This document shows, in pieces, positions 1 through 7,878 of a stretch of 11,293 nt of DNA (positions are counted from its first letter, which is position 1; the number at the start of each line of letters is the position of its first letter). The stretch comes from Oehlia diaphana. Its lineage: Eukaryota > Glomeromycota > Glomeromycetes > Glomerales > Glomeraceae. Under the pieces are notes generated by a model. That model made no database searches and was not told where the DNA came from. It worked only from the letters and a program-made list of their open reading frames with translations. A program made the position numbers and the translations under genes. The stretch covers positions 15,865 to 27,157 of the forward strand of contig QZLH01001586.1 in NCBI GenBank assembly GCA_003833135.1. Direction: 5' to 3'.

Positions 1-1386
1 TTTATGAGGTTGAATTCGAAAGCGACCAGGATATCTCAATGATACTACTGGATGAAGTTTTGATGGTAAATTCCATTCTGATACTTCTCGATACTTTATA
101 CCATTGATCGTAAAAGAGCAAGTTCTTTTATTCATATCCAAATGAACTGTAATTTTTGTACCATCTCCAAATGATGGACAATAATAATCTTTTATGACAG
201 TATCAGAATTACGGCATCTACCACATGAACCTAATACCCATCCGGTAGGTTGATTTCCTGCATAATTGTATTCATAATTAAAATTTTCTGATGCACATAC
301 ACCAACCCAAGAATCACAATAAGCTTTCTCAATAATAACATCCCATTCAAAAATGCCTTTATTTTCTAAAGTTATCTTAGCCCTAACATTTTGGTGTAAA
401 CTACAACCTTTTAGTGCTTGTACAATTTTTCCATTATCCTTAATAATGAGCTTTGACCCACATGCTGTCTCATCCCAAACATAATCGGATTCATTAAGAA
501 AATACCTTGAACTAAAGTTACTTAATAATGCTATATTTTGATAAGCACTACAAACTATTTCAGTTGGTATAATTCCTAATGGTACAATGAAATTGGCTAA
601 TATATGAGTCTTAATCCTTTTGAAATCAATATATTTAACTAAAGGTTCTAGTTCCTTAGTAATCTTTTGATGATCAATAAGAGGTTTATTTTCTACTTCA
701 ATTGAATTTTCAATCTGTTCTAAAGTTGGTAACCTTTCCATAAGATTTCTATATGCATCATCAGAGACTTGTTTTGCTGCTAGAATTGCACTATATCGAA
801 AAACTTCATACTCTTGGGTAGCGAATGGTGTTTCTTTTTCATATGTAATTGATAAAAGATATTTAAGACCTGTAATAGACAATCGACCAAATTCAATATT
901 GTTTAATGGTATATTTGCTACTGTTTTAACTAATATATTGAGAATACTAATATTATCTTCTGTTAATGGCATTATTTCTGATACTTTGGATAGTAACTCT
1001 GGAGAATAATCTTTTACGAAATTAGTGCTCTTAATTGTTTTCATAATAAAATCTTGAAGATCTGATAACTGAAAATAATCTGCAGTAAAAAAAGCTTCAA
1101 TTATGTTATCATTTGTTAAAGATTCTTTTTTAACTGATCCAGCATAAATATATTCTAATATAATCTCCATTACAGCAGAATTAATTCTTGGAAAAGAAAT
1201 TTGGTATTCATAAGTTTCCTTCAACCCATTATAAAGTAATCCATGAAATACTACAGATCTTGCAGCTAAAATTGTTCTACAAGCATATAATTTCTTTTTA
1301 TCTTTGCATAAAATTACTACATCACTATATATTTGATTATTTATCAGTAATCTTAAATCTTGTTCTAGGGAAAATCCTCTCGCCAT
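1..1386 (-). CDS. BTB-BACK-SPRY protein (gene A), C-terminus cut by window edge
   Basis: The reverse strand reads open from ATG at 1386 to base 1, 462 codons without a stop. By eye about three quarters of residues match the 475-aa gene at 5795-7222, which predicts that roughly a dozen C-terminal codons lie outside the window. BTB is at about residues 16-118 (SDV, an LAARS motif, EIILEYIYAGS), a BACK-like helical region at about 122-285 and SPRY at about 305-458 (EWDVII, WVGVC, TGWVLGS, VHLDMNKRTC, PVVSL). The start is chosen because all three copies begin M-x-R-(G/E)-(F/Y)-S-L, and it has G at -3 and +4. No signal peptide, membrane segment or intron is seen. BTB-BACK proteins usually act as CUL3 adaptors; a SPRY substrate-binding role is inferred. 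A TATA-like box lies about 65 bp upstream. Confidence 0.9.
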   Translation of the reverse strand, partial: MARGFSLEQDLRLLINNQIYSDVVILCKDKKKLYACRTILAARSVVFHGLLYNGLKETYEYQISFPRINSAVMEIILEYIYAGSVKKESLTNDNIIEAFFTADYFQLSDLQDFIMKTIKSTNFVKDYSPELLSKVSEIMPLTEDNISILNILVKTVANIPLNNIEFGRLSITGLKYLLSITYEKETPFATQEYEVFRYSAILAAKQVSDDAYRNLMERLPTLEQIENSIEVENKPLIDHQKITKELEPLVKYIDFKRIKTHILANFIVPLGIIPTEIVCSAYQNIALLSNFSSRYFLNESDYVWDETACGSKLIIKDNGKIVQALKGCSLHQNVRAKITLENKGIFEWDVIIEKAYCDSWVGVCASENFNYEYNYAGNQPTGWVLGSCGRCRNSDTVIKDYYCPSFGDGTKITVHLDMNKRTCSFTINGIKYREVSEWNLPSKLHPVVSLRYPGRFRIQPHK

Positions 1387-1450
1387 TTCTTAAATTCTTT
1401 TATTATTTAAAAAAAAGTAAAAAATAACAATTATGGATTGAAAGGCAATA

Positions 1451-1458
1451 TTTATATA
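1451..1458 (-). promoter_or_regulatory. TATA-like box of gene A
   Basis: TATATAAA on the minus strand, about 65 bp before the ATG at 1386. The complete paralogue at 5795-7222 has a comparable box about 70 bp before its ATG, which supports the call. The surroundings are AT-rich, so chance matches are common. Confidence 0.4.
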
Positions 1459-1582
1459 ATTTATACTATTTGTACTATGTTATACAAAATTGTTATATGT
1501 TATTTCCTTCATCATTGCTAAAGCTGATTCATAGTAAAGTTAAATGTTATAACTAGGATGACACGTGATTTTAAACAAGACC

Positions 1583-1621
1583 TTTTAAAACAATTTAAAT
1601 CAGTTTTTTATTGTTTTAAAA
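1583..1621. repeat. 12-bp perfect inverted repeat
   Basis: TTTTAAAACAAT at 1583-1594 faces ATTGTTTTAAAA at 1610-1621 with a 15-nt spacer. Further TTTTAAAAC variants follow downstream. It may be a cruciform-forming site or a mobile-element relic; AT-richness makes chance possible. Confidence 0.45.
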
Positions 1622-2035
1622 TGGTTTTATTTTGTTTAAAACATTGATCGGCATGGTTATAGCTTTAATCAGTAAATAACCCTTTTTTATTTTTAAGCAA
1701 CCTTTAGTGATCTCTTCCGGTCCAGAAGATGCTTAATTTTTATTGCAAATATGTATTACATAATAAAGGCTAGTAAAATGCTTAATGTTTTAAAACGTTT
1801 TTAAACCGTGTTTTAACTGCAAAATTGTTTTATAACATATTTGCATTTTTTTATTATTATTCGGAAATCATAAATTGTAGAACTTTAACATTTAATAATA
1901 TAACAATAATTAGCCACTGATTATTATAACCATATGTTAACCATCTGTCTAATAAAATTTAAAATTTAAATAATTTTTGAGATTTGTCATATGATATGAT
2001 TACTAATTGATTGATCAGCTTTTAAATCTTTCTCA

Positions 2036-2180
2036 CACCCTTCTCATTTATTTCTTTCATTTACTTCATTTATTTCACTTACCTCATTTGTTTCATTTAC
2101 ATTTCAGTTTACCACATTTATTCCATTTGCTTGTTTATTTCATTGATTCATTGATTCATTTATTTCATTTACCTTTATTA
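2036..2180. repeat. Degenerate pyrimidine-rich TTCATTTA-type tandem repeat
   Basis: The plus strand is a run of irregular units of the kind TTTCATTTAC and TTTATTTCA, with very few G residues. The open frame across it on the plus strand encodes only monotonous Phe/His/Leu and is a product of the repeat, not a gene. Confidence 0.7.
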
Positions 2181-2318
2181 AATTGCATGAAAAGAACATA
2201 TGATACACTTTTTTCCGCTCATTTTATTCATTTTTATTTTTAATATCACTACTATCCTTTAATTTCATAATTTTAATATGGCTGAATTTGATCAATAAAA
2301 TATACATTCATTCTAAAA

Positions 2319-2441
2319 TTAGCTTCTTTTCTTTTTAACAAACAATTCATCAAATAATCTATCGGCTTCTTCTACTCCATAATTTAAGCTATTATCTTCA
2401 TTAATAATTTCCATTCTTTTTCTTTTCTTTTCTTTCTTCAT
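2319..2441 (-). CDS. Small basic ORF, 40 aa, possible 3'-terminal exon
   Basis: ATG at 2441 to TAA at 2319. The protein starts with a very basic stretch (MKKEKKRKRM), passes through an acidic helix-like part (GVEEADRLFDELF) and ends KKKRS, so it carries two nuclear-localisation-like clusters. Just upstream on the same strand is a good fungal 3' splice site: CTTAAC at 2461-2456 (branch-point-like), then CAG ending at 2448, in frame with the ORF. An in-frame stop precedes the ATG within that putative intron. It may therefore be the last exon of a larger gene whose upstream part is lost or unrecognised. No family was recognised. It could also be a chance frame in purine-rich DNA. Confidence 0.3.
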   Translation of the reverse strand: MKKEKKRKRMEIINEDNSLNYGVEEADRLFDELFVKKKRS

Positions 2442-2520
2442 ATAAATCTGATATGGTTAAGATATATTTTTGGTGTGTTTAAAAGCTGAACAAATAGAAA
2501 AACAAAGGAAGTAAAATAGA

Positions 2521-2820
2521 AATAATGGAGGGAAAAAGTGAATTAAAAAAAAATTTTAAAAGAAAAAAGCGAGTGAAAGGGGAGTTAAAAAGTCAAAAAA
2601 GTTTATTTTAAAAAGAGCAAGTGAAAGGGGAGATAAAGTGAGTTAAAAAAAGTTTATTTTAAAAGAAAAAAGCAAGTGAAAGGGGAGTTAAAAGTCAAAA
2701 AAGTTTATTCTAAAAAGAGCAAGTGAAAGGGGAGATAAAGAAAGTTAAAAAAGTTTATTTTAAAAGAAACAAGTGAAAGGGGAGATAAAGGAAGAGAAAA
2801 AAGCGAGTGAAAGAAGATAA
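2521..2820. repeat. Purine-rich minisatellite, units of about 35-55 bp
   Basis: The plus strand is almost all A and G. The core GTGAAAG recurs at 2573, 2621, 2676, 2723, 2773 and 2808, mostly followed by GGGAG. Between cores lie AGTTAAAAAAGTTTATTTTAAAAG-like spacers. Neighbouring units alternate in type, giving a higher-order period near 100 bp (2573 to 2676, 2676 to 2773). Such one-sided purine tracts can in principle form triplex (H-DNA) structures. Confidence 0.85.
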
Positions 2821-2851
2821 AAAAAAAAGTTTAAAAAAAAGTTCATATTAA

Positions 2852-3075
2852 AAAAGATCGAACTGGCGGAATATCACGTGATATATAAATACTAGGAGCT
2901 TTTCCCAAAATTTTAAGATATTTTTAAGATATATATTTTTAATGAATTAACAATACTATAAAAAGAATTGTTTTGGTACAGCCAAATGTCATGTGAAATC
3001 CCATTGCGATACTGGATTAACGTCGTTAAAAAAAAAAGGATCGTCATATTATCCTAAATATATTTTGTATATGTT
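2852..3075. other. AT-rich spacer with a CACGTG palindrome
   Basis: No gene is seen. A 14-bp palindrome ATATCACGTGATAT at 2871-2884 overlaps a TATA-like string (ATATATAAAT, 2881-2890). A small inverted repeat TTAACG-T-CGTTAA lies at 3017-3029. Confidence 0.45.
2871..2884. promoter_or_regulatory. CACGTG (E-box-type) palindrome beside TATA-like box
   Basis: ATATCACGTGATAT is a perfect 14-bp palindrome centred on CACGTG, the core bound by bHLH factors such as Cbf1 in other fungi. It is immediately followed on the plus strand by a TATA-like string. No plus-strand gene is visible downstream, so it may be an orphan promoter or part of a repeat. Confidence 0.3.
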
Positions 3076-3850
3076 TTAGTAACAACGTAACGATGCCTCG
3101 CAAAAATTCAAGGTTTCTGCAAAGAATGCCATATGCAAGCCAAAATTACTAAGTTCCTTTTGATTTTCTAGATCTAGTCTAAGTTGTTTTGCATAGCATA
3201 ATTCTTTAAGACTTGGAACATATTTCCAAGGTAATCCTATAATTGCATTTAAATAACTACATGCAAATATATGACCTCCTAATCTACATATACTTAATGG
3301 TAAATGCAACCACATTCCCATCCATGTTTCCAATGAATTTAGTGCACTGACAATTCCAGTTACTAATCCATTAACAAAGTTCTCAAAATCATCATCTTGT
3401 AAAATAGTTATAGCCTTCCACGAAAAAAAGTCATATGGATCAGATTTAAATATTGGATATGTAAAACTGCATCTGGCATTTCATGAGCTTCTTCTTCCTG
3501 GTAAAAGTTTTGTAATATTACTATCATTGTGTAATATTCGTGATTGTTCTATCTTCAGATTTAACAAGAAAATCCATGATTTGTTCATAGATTTTTTCAC
3601 CAAATTCTACTAAACTTACAATTTGCAATTTTAAAATTGGATCTGCCAACCATTCCTGAAGTAATTCCCATTTAGCTACATATGTTTTTGATATATTTTT
3701 TCTGTTCATTTAATTTTTTTAAAAACCATTCTGTGAACTTTTCTAATATATCATATCTTTGAACTAATTGTCTTGCTCCTTGTAATTCATAAAGCCAACA
3801 TTGATGTAAAGGCTTTTGAAATTTTAAAAATTGTTCACTAAAAGAGTAAG
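3076..3850 (-). pseudogene. Unrecognised gene remnant broken over three frames
   Basis: On the minus strand three consecutive coding-looking segments lie in different frames. The first (about 3840-3690) reads with helix-like content such as LYELQGARQLVQRYDILEKFTEWF. The second (3709-3524, 61 aa) contains KWELLQEWLADPILKLQIVS. The third (about 3525-3076, with an internal TGA near 3483) contains SDPYDFFSWKAITILQDDD and later WLHLPLSICRLGGHIFACSY, ending at TAA. Amino-acid composition is balanced, unlike random AT-rich translation. No canonical GT-AG introns of suitable phase were found that would join them, though a TTTTAG acceptor near 3839 could open the first segment. I do not recognise the family; a domesticated or transposon-borne gene is possible. 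A real multi-intron gene cannot be ruled out. Confidence 0.5.
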
Positions 3851-4045
3851 TTACAACAATGGTATTAAGCAGATATGTAATATACTATAACAAAAAAAAT
3901 TTTTTCAGTACTTTTTTTGACCAATTTATAATTGTGATTTTTCTCTATTTTTAGCTTTCACTATTTCTGATTAAGCAAATAATTTCAATTAACCTTGTTA
4001 ACTTTACAAATGTCATAACTTATTTTTAAATATGTATTTATTATT

Positions 4046-4071
4046 GTGCTAATTAATTGTGCTAATTAATT
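4046..4071. repeat. 13-bp perfect tandem duplication
   Basis: GTGCTAATTAATT occurs twice head to tail (4046-4058 and 4059-4071). It looks like a simple slippage or short duplication event. Confidence 0.8.
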
Positions 4072-4500
4072 TTATATTTAAAAGATAAAATCGAAAAATC
4101 TCTCTACCAGTTTATCGTATATGTTTAATAGCAATCAATTTTAATTTATTGACCAATAAAAAACCTTTACCATACAAAAATAAGGATTTAAAAATTTTAT
4201 TTTTACTATATGATTAGAACCAAAATTATTATTCCGCGGATCCCCATAAAAAATCCGTAATTAATAATCATCATAAAAAAAATTTTAAAAATAAAAATTT
4301 TATTATATTTTCAAATAAAGAAGGTATGTATGATTTTAAGCTAAAAATTATAATTTAAGAAATAATTTTCAATTTTAATTATATATAATATAGGCATCCA
4401 AAAAATAAATATAAAAACAAAGAAATAGGTGAGCAAAGTCAAATACAGCCATCATGTACTCTTGTTGGTTACACTTGAAAAGATATCATTTCAGCATTAA

Positions 4501-4567
4501 ATGACAAATCACAATTCTTTGCAATTTTAATAACTAAAGTTATTTCATAATGGCTGGCATTTGTCAT
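4501..4567. repeat. Nested inverted repeat (cruciform-like)
   Basis: An outer pair ATGACAAAT (4501-4509) and ATTTGTCAT (4559-4567) encloses an inner pair AATAACT / AGTTATT (4529-4544, 2-nt loop). The outer arms can be weakly extended outward through an AGCA/TGCT pair. A 32-codon minus-strand frame starts in the right arm, but nothing marks it as a gene. Confidence 0.45.
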
Positions 4568-5676
4568 CACTGCTTTAATTTAATAATTATACATATTATT
4601 GTCTTTTTTTTGGTATGGTAAATTCTTTATTTGTTATGATATCCAAGTATAGCTAGTGTAACTATAAATAGTTAAAGAAAATATTAGATGTAAATTGAAC
4701 ATGATAAAGATGTGTGTATATAGTAAACGCCAGCAAATTTATGTTTGTTAAAACGAACTCCTTATTTGGTCGCATATTTTTAATGTTTAAATCGATTAGA
4801 CCTGAGTATATTTGCCCAGTTTCTCTGTATAAATTATATTGGATTCATAGACGATGATTCAATTTTTTTTCTAATACAATACTCCGTGTAATAATTTTTC
4901 TGATAACAGAATTTATTATAAAAAATTTAGTGTTAATTTGGATTGTTTTTTTCCAAAAGTTGTAAGTAAATTATATCTAAGTAATATTGCCATTTCTAGG
5001 ATTTTTAAAGTTAAACATAATAATCTTTTACTAACCTAAAAACGGCAGAATCTTACATACAATTGATTTTTAATTGTAAACTGACTTTCCCAAAAGATTT
5101 ATGGATGTTCAATAAAATAATTAACAAATTTAAGAAAAAAACCTTAAATATGTTTATTTAATAAAAAATATCTTGTTCCTTTGACTTCAATGGATAATCT
5201 CACGATGTGATTAAATCTTACAGTAAGTTTGAATATTTTAGAAACTTATGCAAATTCAATATTTGTATATAGATCAAAATATGACTTTTTACAAAATTTA
5301 AATTTGTACTGTATTGTACTACTACTACGAATGGTAGTTTAGTCGAAATTTGACGATTCAAGCGAAAAATGTTAACTATCATCTACGAATTTTGAATTCA
5401 GTCTAATTGGACAATATTTGTAAGCCTTCATAACATACTGTATTTAGTCCTAAAGATTTAAGATAATTCACGACAGTTTTTAAGATTCAACGACGACGTG
5501 ATTATGACGATCGCAAAAAAAGTCATTTAATTAATTTTGTATCTGTTCTAAACGATATTTCGAAAAATGAAGCGTGACCTAATAGTTATATATTGATTAT
5601 TATTATTTTTTATCAAAAACATATCACACATATATCATGTATTATTAACATAAATTTGATTTTATAAAACCTATAA

Positions 5677-5682
5677 TTTATT
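5677..5682 (-). terminator. Poly(A) signal candidate for gene B
   Basis: AATAAA on the minus strand, about 113 nt past the TAA of gene B. The distance suits a fungal 3' UTR, but the hexamer is common by chance in AT-rich DNA. Confidence 0.4.
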
Positions 5683-5794
5683 TTGCTCGGTTAACATTAA
5701 CCTCTAATAAATAATTCATATACAGTAATTCTATATTGTAAAAAATTGTTCATCCTAATAAATAACTAATAATCTAATATATTGTAAGAAAAAA

Positions 5795-7222
5795 TTAACG
5801 GTATAATGTTTCTATCATGTTCTGATTTTTTTGATGAGGTTGAATTCGAAAACGACCGGGATAATTCAATGATACCACCGGGTAAAGCTTTGATGGTAAA
5901 TTATTCCATCCTGATACATAGTATTTTGTACCATTGACCGTAAAAGCACAAGTTCTTTTATCCATATCTAAATGAACGGTAATTTTTGCACCCTCATTTT
6001 TAAATGAGGGACAATAATCTAATTTATAACTAGAATTATAACAATTACCATTAGAACCTAATACCCATCCAGTAGGTTGATGTCCTGCAAATTTTTCATA
6101 ATTAAAGTTTTCTGTTGCACATACTCCAACCCAAACAGTACCACAATGTTTCTCAATAATGACATCCCATTCATAAACGCCGCCATTTTCTAACATCATT
6201 TTACTTCTAACACTTTGGTGCCTATCACAACCATTTGATGCTTGTACAATTTTACAATTATCCTCAATAATAAGTTTTGATCCACATGCTGTCTCGTCAA
6301 AATCAAATATTGGTTGTGGTTTTCCACGAGTGTTACTTAGATCTAATTTATTTAATAATGCCAAATGTCGATAAACACTAAGAATTGTTTCCATTGGAAT
6401 AATTTCTAATGGTTCTATAATATTAGCTAATATTTGAGCATTAATTCTTCTGAAATCAATAAATTTAACCAAAGGTTCTAATTGTTTAGAAACTTTATGA
6501 CGATCTACAATAATTCTATTTTCTATTTCGGTTGATTCCTTTATTTGTTCTAAAGTTGGCAAAATTTCCACAAGAGTTACATATGCATCATTAGAGACTT
6601 GTTTTGCTGCTACAATCGCACTGTACCGAAAAACTTCATATTCCGGGGTTACAAAAGGTTTTTCTTTATCATATGTACAAGATAAAAGATATTGAAGTGC
6701 CTTAATTGATAATCGACCAAACTCAATAGTGTTTAATGGAATAGTTGCAACTGATTCAACTAATAAATTAAGAAGAATATTATCTTCTGATATAGGCATT
6801 ATTTCCGCAACTTTAGATAATAATTCTGGTGAATAATTTTCCCTATAATTTCTTTCCATAGTACTTTTAAAAACAATCATAATAAAATCCTGAAGGTCTG
6901 GTAATTGAAAATAATCCGCAGCATAAAAAGCTTCAATTGTATTATCTTTTGTTAAAGATTCTTCATTAATCGATCCTGTATAAATATATTCTAATATAAT
7001 TTCCATACCAGAAGAATTAATATTTGGAAAAGAAATTTGATTTTCATAAGTTTCTTTCATTCCATTATAAAGTAATCTATCAAATACTTCAGATCTTGCC
7101 GCTAAAATTGCTCTACAACCAAATAATTTCTTTTCATCTTCACATAAAATTTCTACATCACTATATTTTGGATTATTTATTAATAATCTTAAATCTTTTT
7201 TTAATGAATATCCTCTCATCAT
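5795..7222 (-). CDS. BTB-BACK-SPRY protein (gene B), complete, 475 aa
   Basis: Single open frame without introns, ATG at 7222 to TAA at 5795-5797. BTB/POZ spans about residues 16-120: SDVEILC, then CRAILAARSEVF where many BTB proteins have a His-Lys pair, and EIILEYIYTGS. A BACK-like helical region spans about 125-288 (SPELLSKVAEIMP, YEVFRYSAIVAAKQVS, IDFRRINAQILANIIEP). After a variable linker, SPRY spans about 311-464 with EWDVII, VWVGVCA, TGWVLGSNG, ITVHLDMDKRTCAFTVNG and LYPVVSL. By analogy with BTB-BACK proteins it is a probable cytosolic or nuclear CUL3 adaptor, SPRY being the likely substrate reader; this role is inferred. Two adjacent ATGs exist; the first aligns with the other copies, the second has the better -3 A. 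A T14A14 palindrome lies 9 bp upstream and a TATA box about 70 bp upstream. Confidence 0.95.
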   Translation of the reverse strand: MMRGYSLKKDLRLLINNPKYSDVEILCEDEKKLFGCRAILAARSEVFDRLLYNGMKETYENQISFPNINSSGMEIILEYIYTGSINEESLTKDNTIEAFYAADYFQLPDLQDFIMIVFKSTMERNYRENYSPELLSKVAEIMPISEDNILLNLLVESVATIPLNTIEFGRLSIKALQYLLSCTYDKEKPFVTPEYEVFRYSAIVAAKQVSNDAYVTLVEILPTLEQIKESTEIENRIIVDRHKVSKQLEPLVKFIDFRRINAQILANIIEPLEIIPMETILSVYRHLALLNKLDLSNTRGKPQPIFDFDETACGSKLIIEDNCKIVQASNGCDRHQSVRSKMMLENGGVYEWDVIIEKHCGTVWVGVCATENFNYEKFAGHQPTGWVLGSNGNCYNSSYKLDYCPSFKNEGAKITVHLDMDKRTCAFTVNGTKYYVSGWNNLPSKLYPVVSLNYPGRFRIQPHQKNQNMIETLYR

Positions 7223-7230
7223 TTACTAGA

Positions 7231-7260
7231 ATTTTTTTTTTTTTTAAAAAAAAAAAAAAT
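7231..7260. repeat. 30-bp perfect A-T palindrome in gene B leader
   Basis: A, then T14, then A14, then T, directly before gene B's ATG. It is exactly self-complementary. If transcribed, the leader could fold into an A-U hairpin; as DNA it would be rigid and disfavour nucleosomes. Exact run lengths may be affected by sequencing error. Confidence 0.8.
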
Positions 7261-7289
7261 AATATGATGCTATTTTTGGGTTCAAAACT

Positions 7290-7300
7290 CTTTATATATA
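7290..7300 (-). promoter_or_regulatory. TATA box of gene B
   Basis: TATATATAAAG on the minus strand, about 70 bp before the ATG, at nearly the same distance as the box before gene A. A GGCGCA motif lies about 24 bp further upstream. Confidence 0.5.
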
Positions 7301-7323
7301 ATAAATTTAGATTTGTACAATGA

Positions 7324-7519
7324 TGCGCCTAAGCCAAATTAAAAAAGGAAATTCAGTTGTACAAAGTATATCATCGAAATTTTACTGCGCCTTAAATATC
7401 GACATACTAAACTCCAAACGGTAAAATGCTAATTTTCAGAATTATAAAATTGGCAATACTATATGATACTTTAAATGGAAAGGTAGTGACGTAACTTCAT
7501 TATTTTTAGAACTTGCGCC
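7324..7519 (-). promoter_or_regulatory. Three GGCGCA motifs upstream of gene B
   Basis: On the minus strand GGCGCA occurs at 7329-7324, 7391-7386 and 7519-7514, all within 300 bp upstream of gene B. In DNA this AT-rich, three copies of a GC hexamer in 200 bp is notable. A fourth copy is at 9007-9002, about 60 bp upstream of the pseudogene. The motif resembles the GGCGC core of E2F-like sites, but the factor is unknown. Confidence 0.35.
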
Positions 7520-7529
7520 AATACACAAT

Positions 7530-7857
7530 AAAATAAGTACTAGAATTAAAAAAAAAAAAAAAAAACTGAGACGACGACCGTGAGCGATCGACTACGGTAT
7601 TTAAAATCTTATGACATTCTCACTCACACAATGCGATCCTTTTTTTCAAGAAAGTTGCTAATTTATTTTTCTGCGTTTATAATTGAAAATTTTTAATCAC
7701 AAAGAATAATAATGCAATATGCGACCTTCTTGTATATTCTTTATTTTTGTAATAATGGTTCATGATTTTAACAGTTTTACGCATTTATTACGTTCATCGA
7801 ACATATAATTAACATAATTTACGACATGTTTAGATATTACGAGAACATAAAAACCCA
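7530..7857. other. Intergenic region between gene B and the pseudogene
   Basis: No gene recognised. It holds an A18 run (7548-7565), then a short CG-richer patch at about 7566-7600 (GACGACGACCGTGAGCGATCG) that includes an ACCGT/ACGGT inverted pair. A plus-strand frame of 21 codons from ATG at about 7631 has no supporting features. Confidence 0.45.
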
Positions 7858-7863
7858 TTTATT
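7858..7863 (-). terminator. Poly(A) signal candidate of the pseudogene
   Basis: AATAAA on the minus strand just past the pseudogene's end, probably a relic of the former 3' UTR. A chance match is possible. Confidence 0.3.
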
Positions 7864-7878
7864 CAATTTATATTGCTA

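Larger units (their letters stand above)
1387..2006. other. Gene-free AT-rich region upstream of gene A
   Basis: No coding frame is convincing on either strand. The stretch holds the TATA-like box of gene A, a CACGTG hexamer at 1562-1567, and many variants of a TTTTAAAAC motif between about 1570 and 1840, some of them as an inverted repeat. It probably contains the 5' UTR and promoter of gene A. Confidence 0.6.
3862..5676. other. Gene-free AT-rich region of about 1.8 kb
   Basis: Both strands were read and no convincing gene was found. Contents noticed: a 13-bp tandem duplication at 4046-4071; a GC spot (CCGCGGATCCCC) near 4236; a nested inverted repeat at 4501-4567; and a slightly richer stretch at about 5320-5520 with the direct repeat CTACGAAT. 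The last 110 bases before gene B's stop hold that gene's 3' UTR. Confidence 0.6.

Noticed and set aside
1..3. Gene A as a truncated gene lacking a stop
   Set aside because: The frame simply runs off the window edge while still matching gene B; no damage is visible.
1188..1427. Plus-strand open frame similar to those at 7024-7323 and 8818-9153
   Set aside because: The three frames lie antisense to the BTB start of the three paralogues. Their mutual similarity is inherited from the sense genes, so they are shadows. Only the GC-richer tail at 8982-9153 leaves the paralogous part and is treated separately.
2007..2243. 78-codon plus-strand frame
   Set aside because: Its Phe/His/Leu monotony comes from the pyrimidine-rich tandem repeat; it has no gene signals.
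2521..2820. CRISPR-like array
   Set aside because: The units vary in length and the spacers are near-identical purine-rich repeats, so this is a eukaryotic minisatellite.
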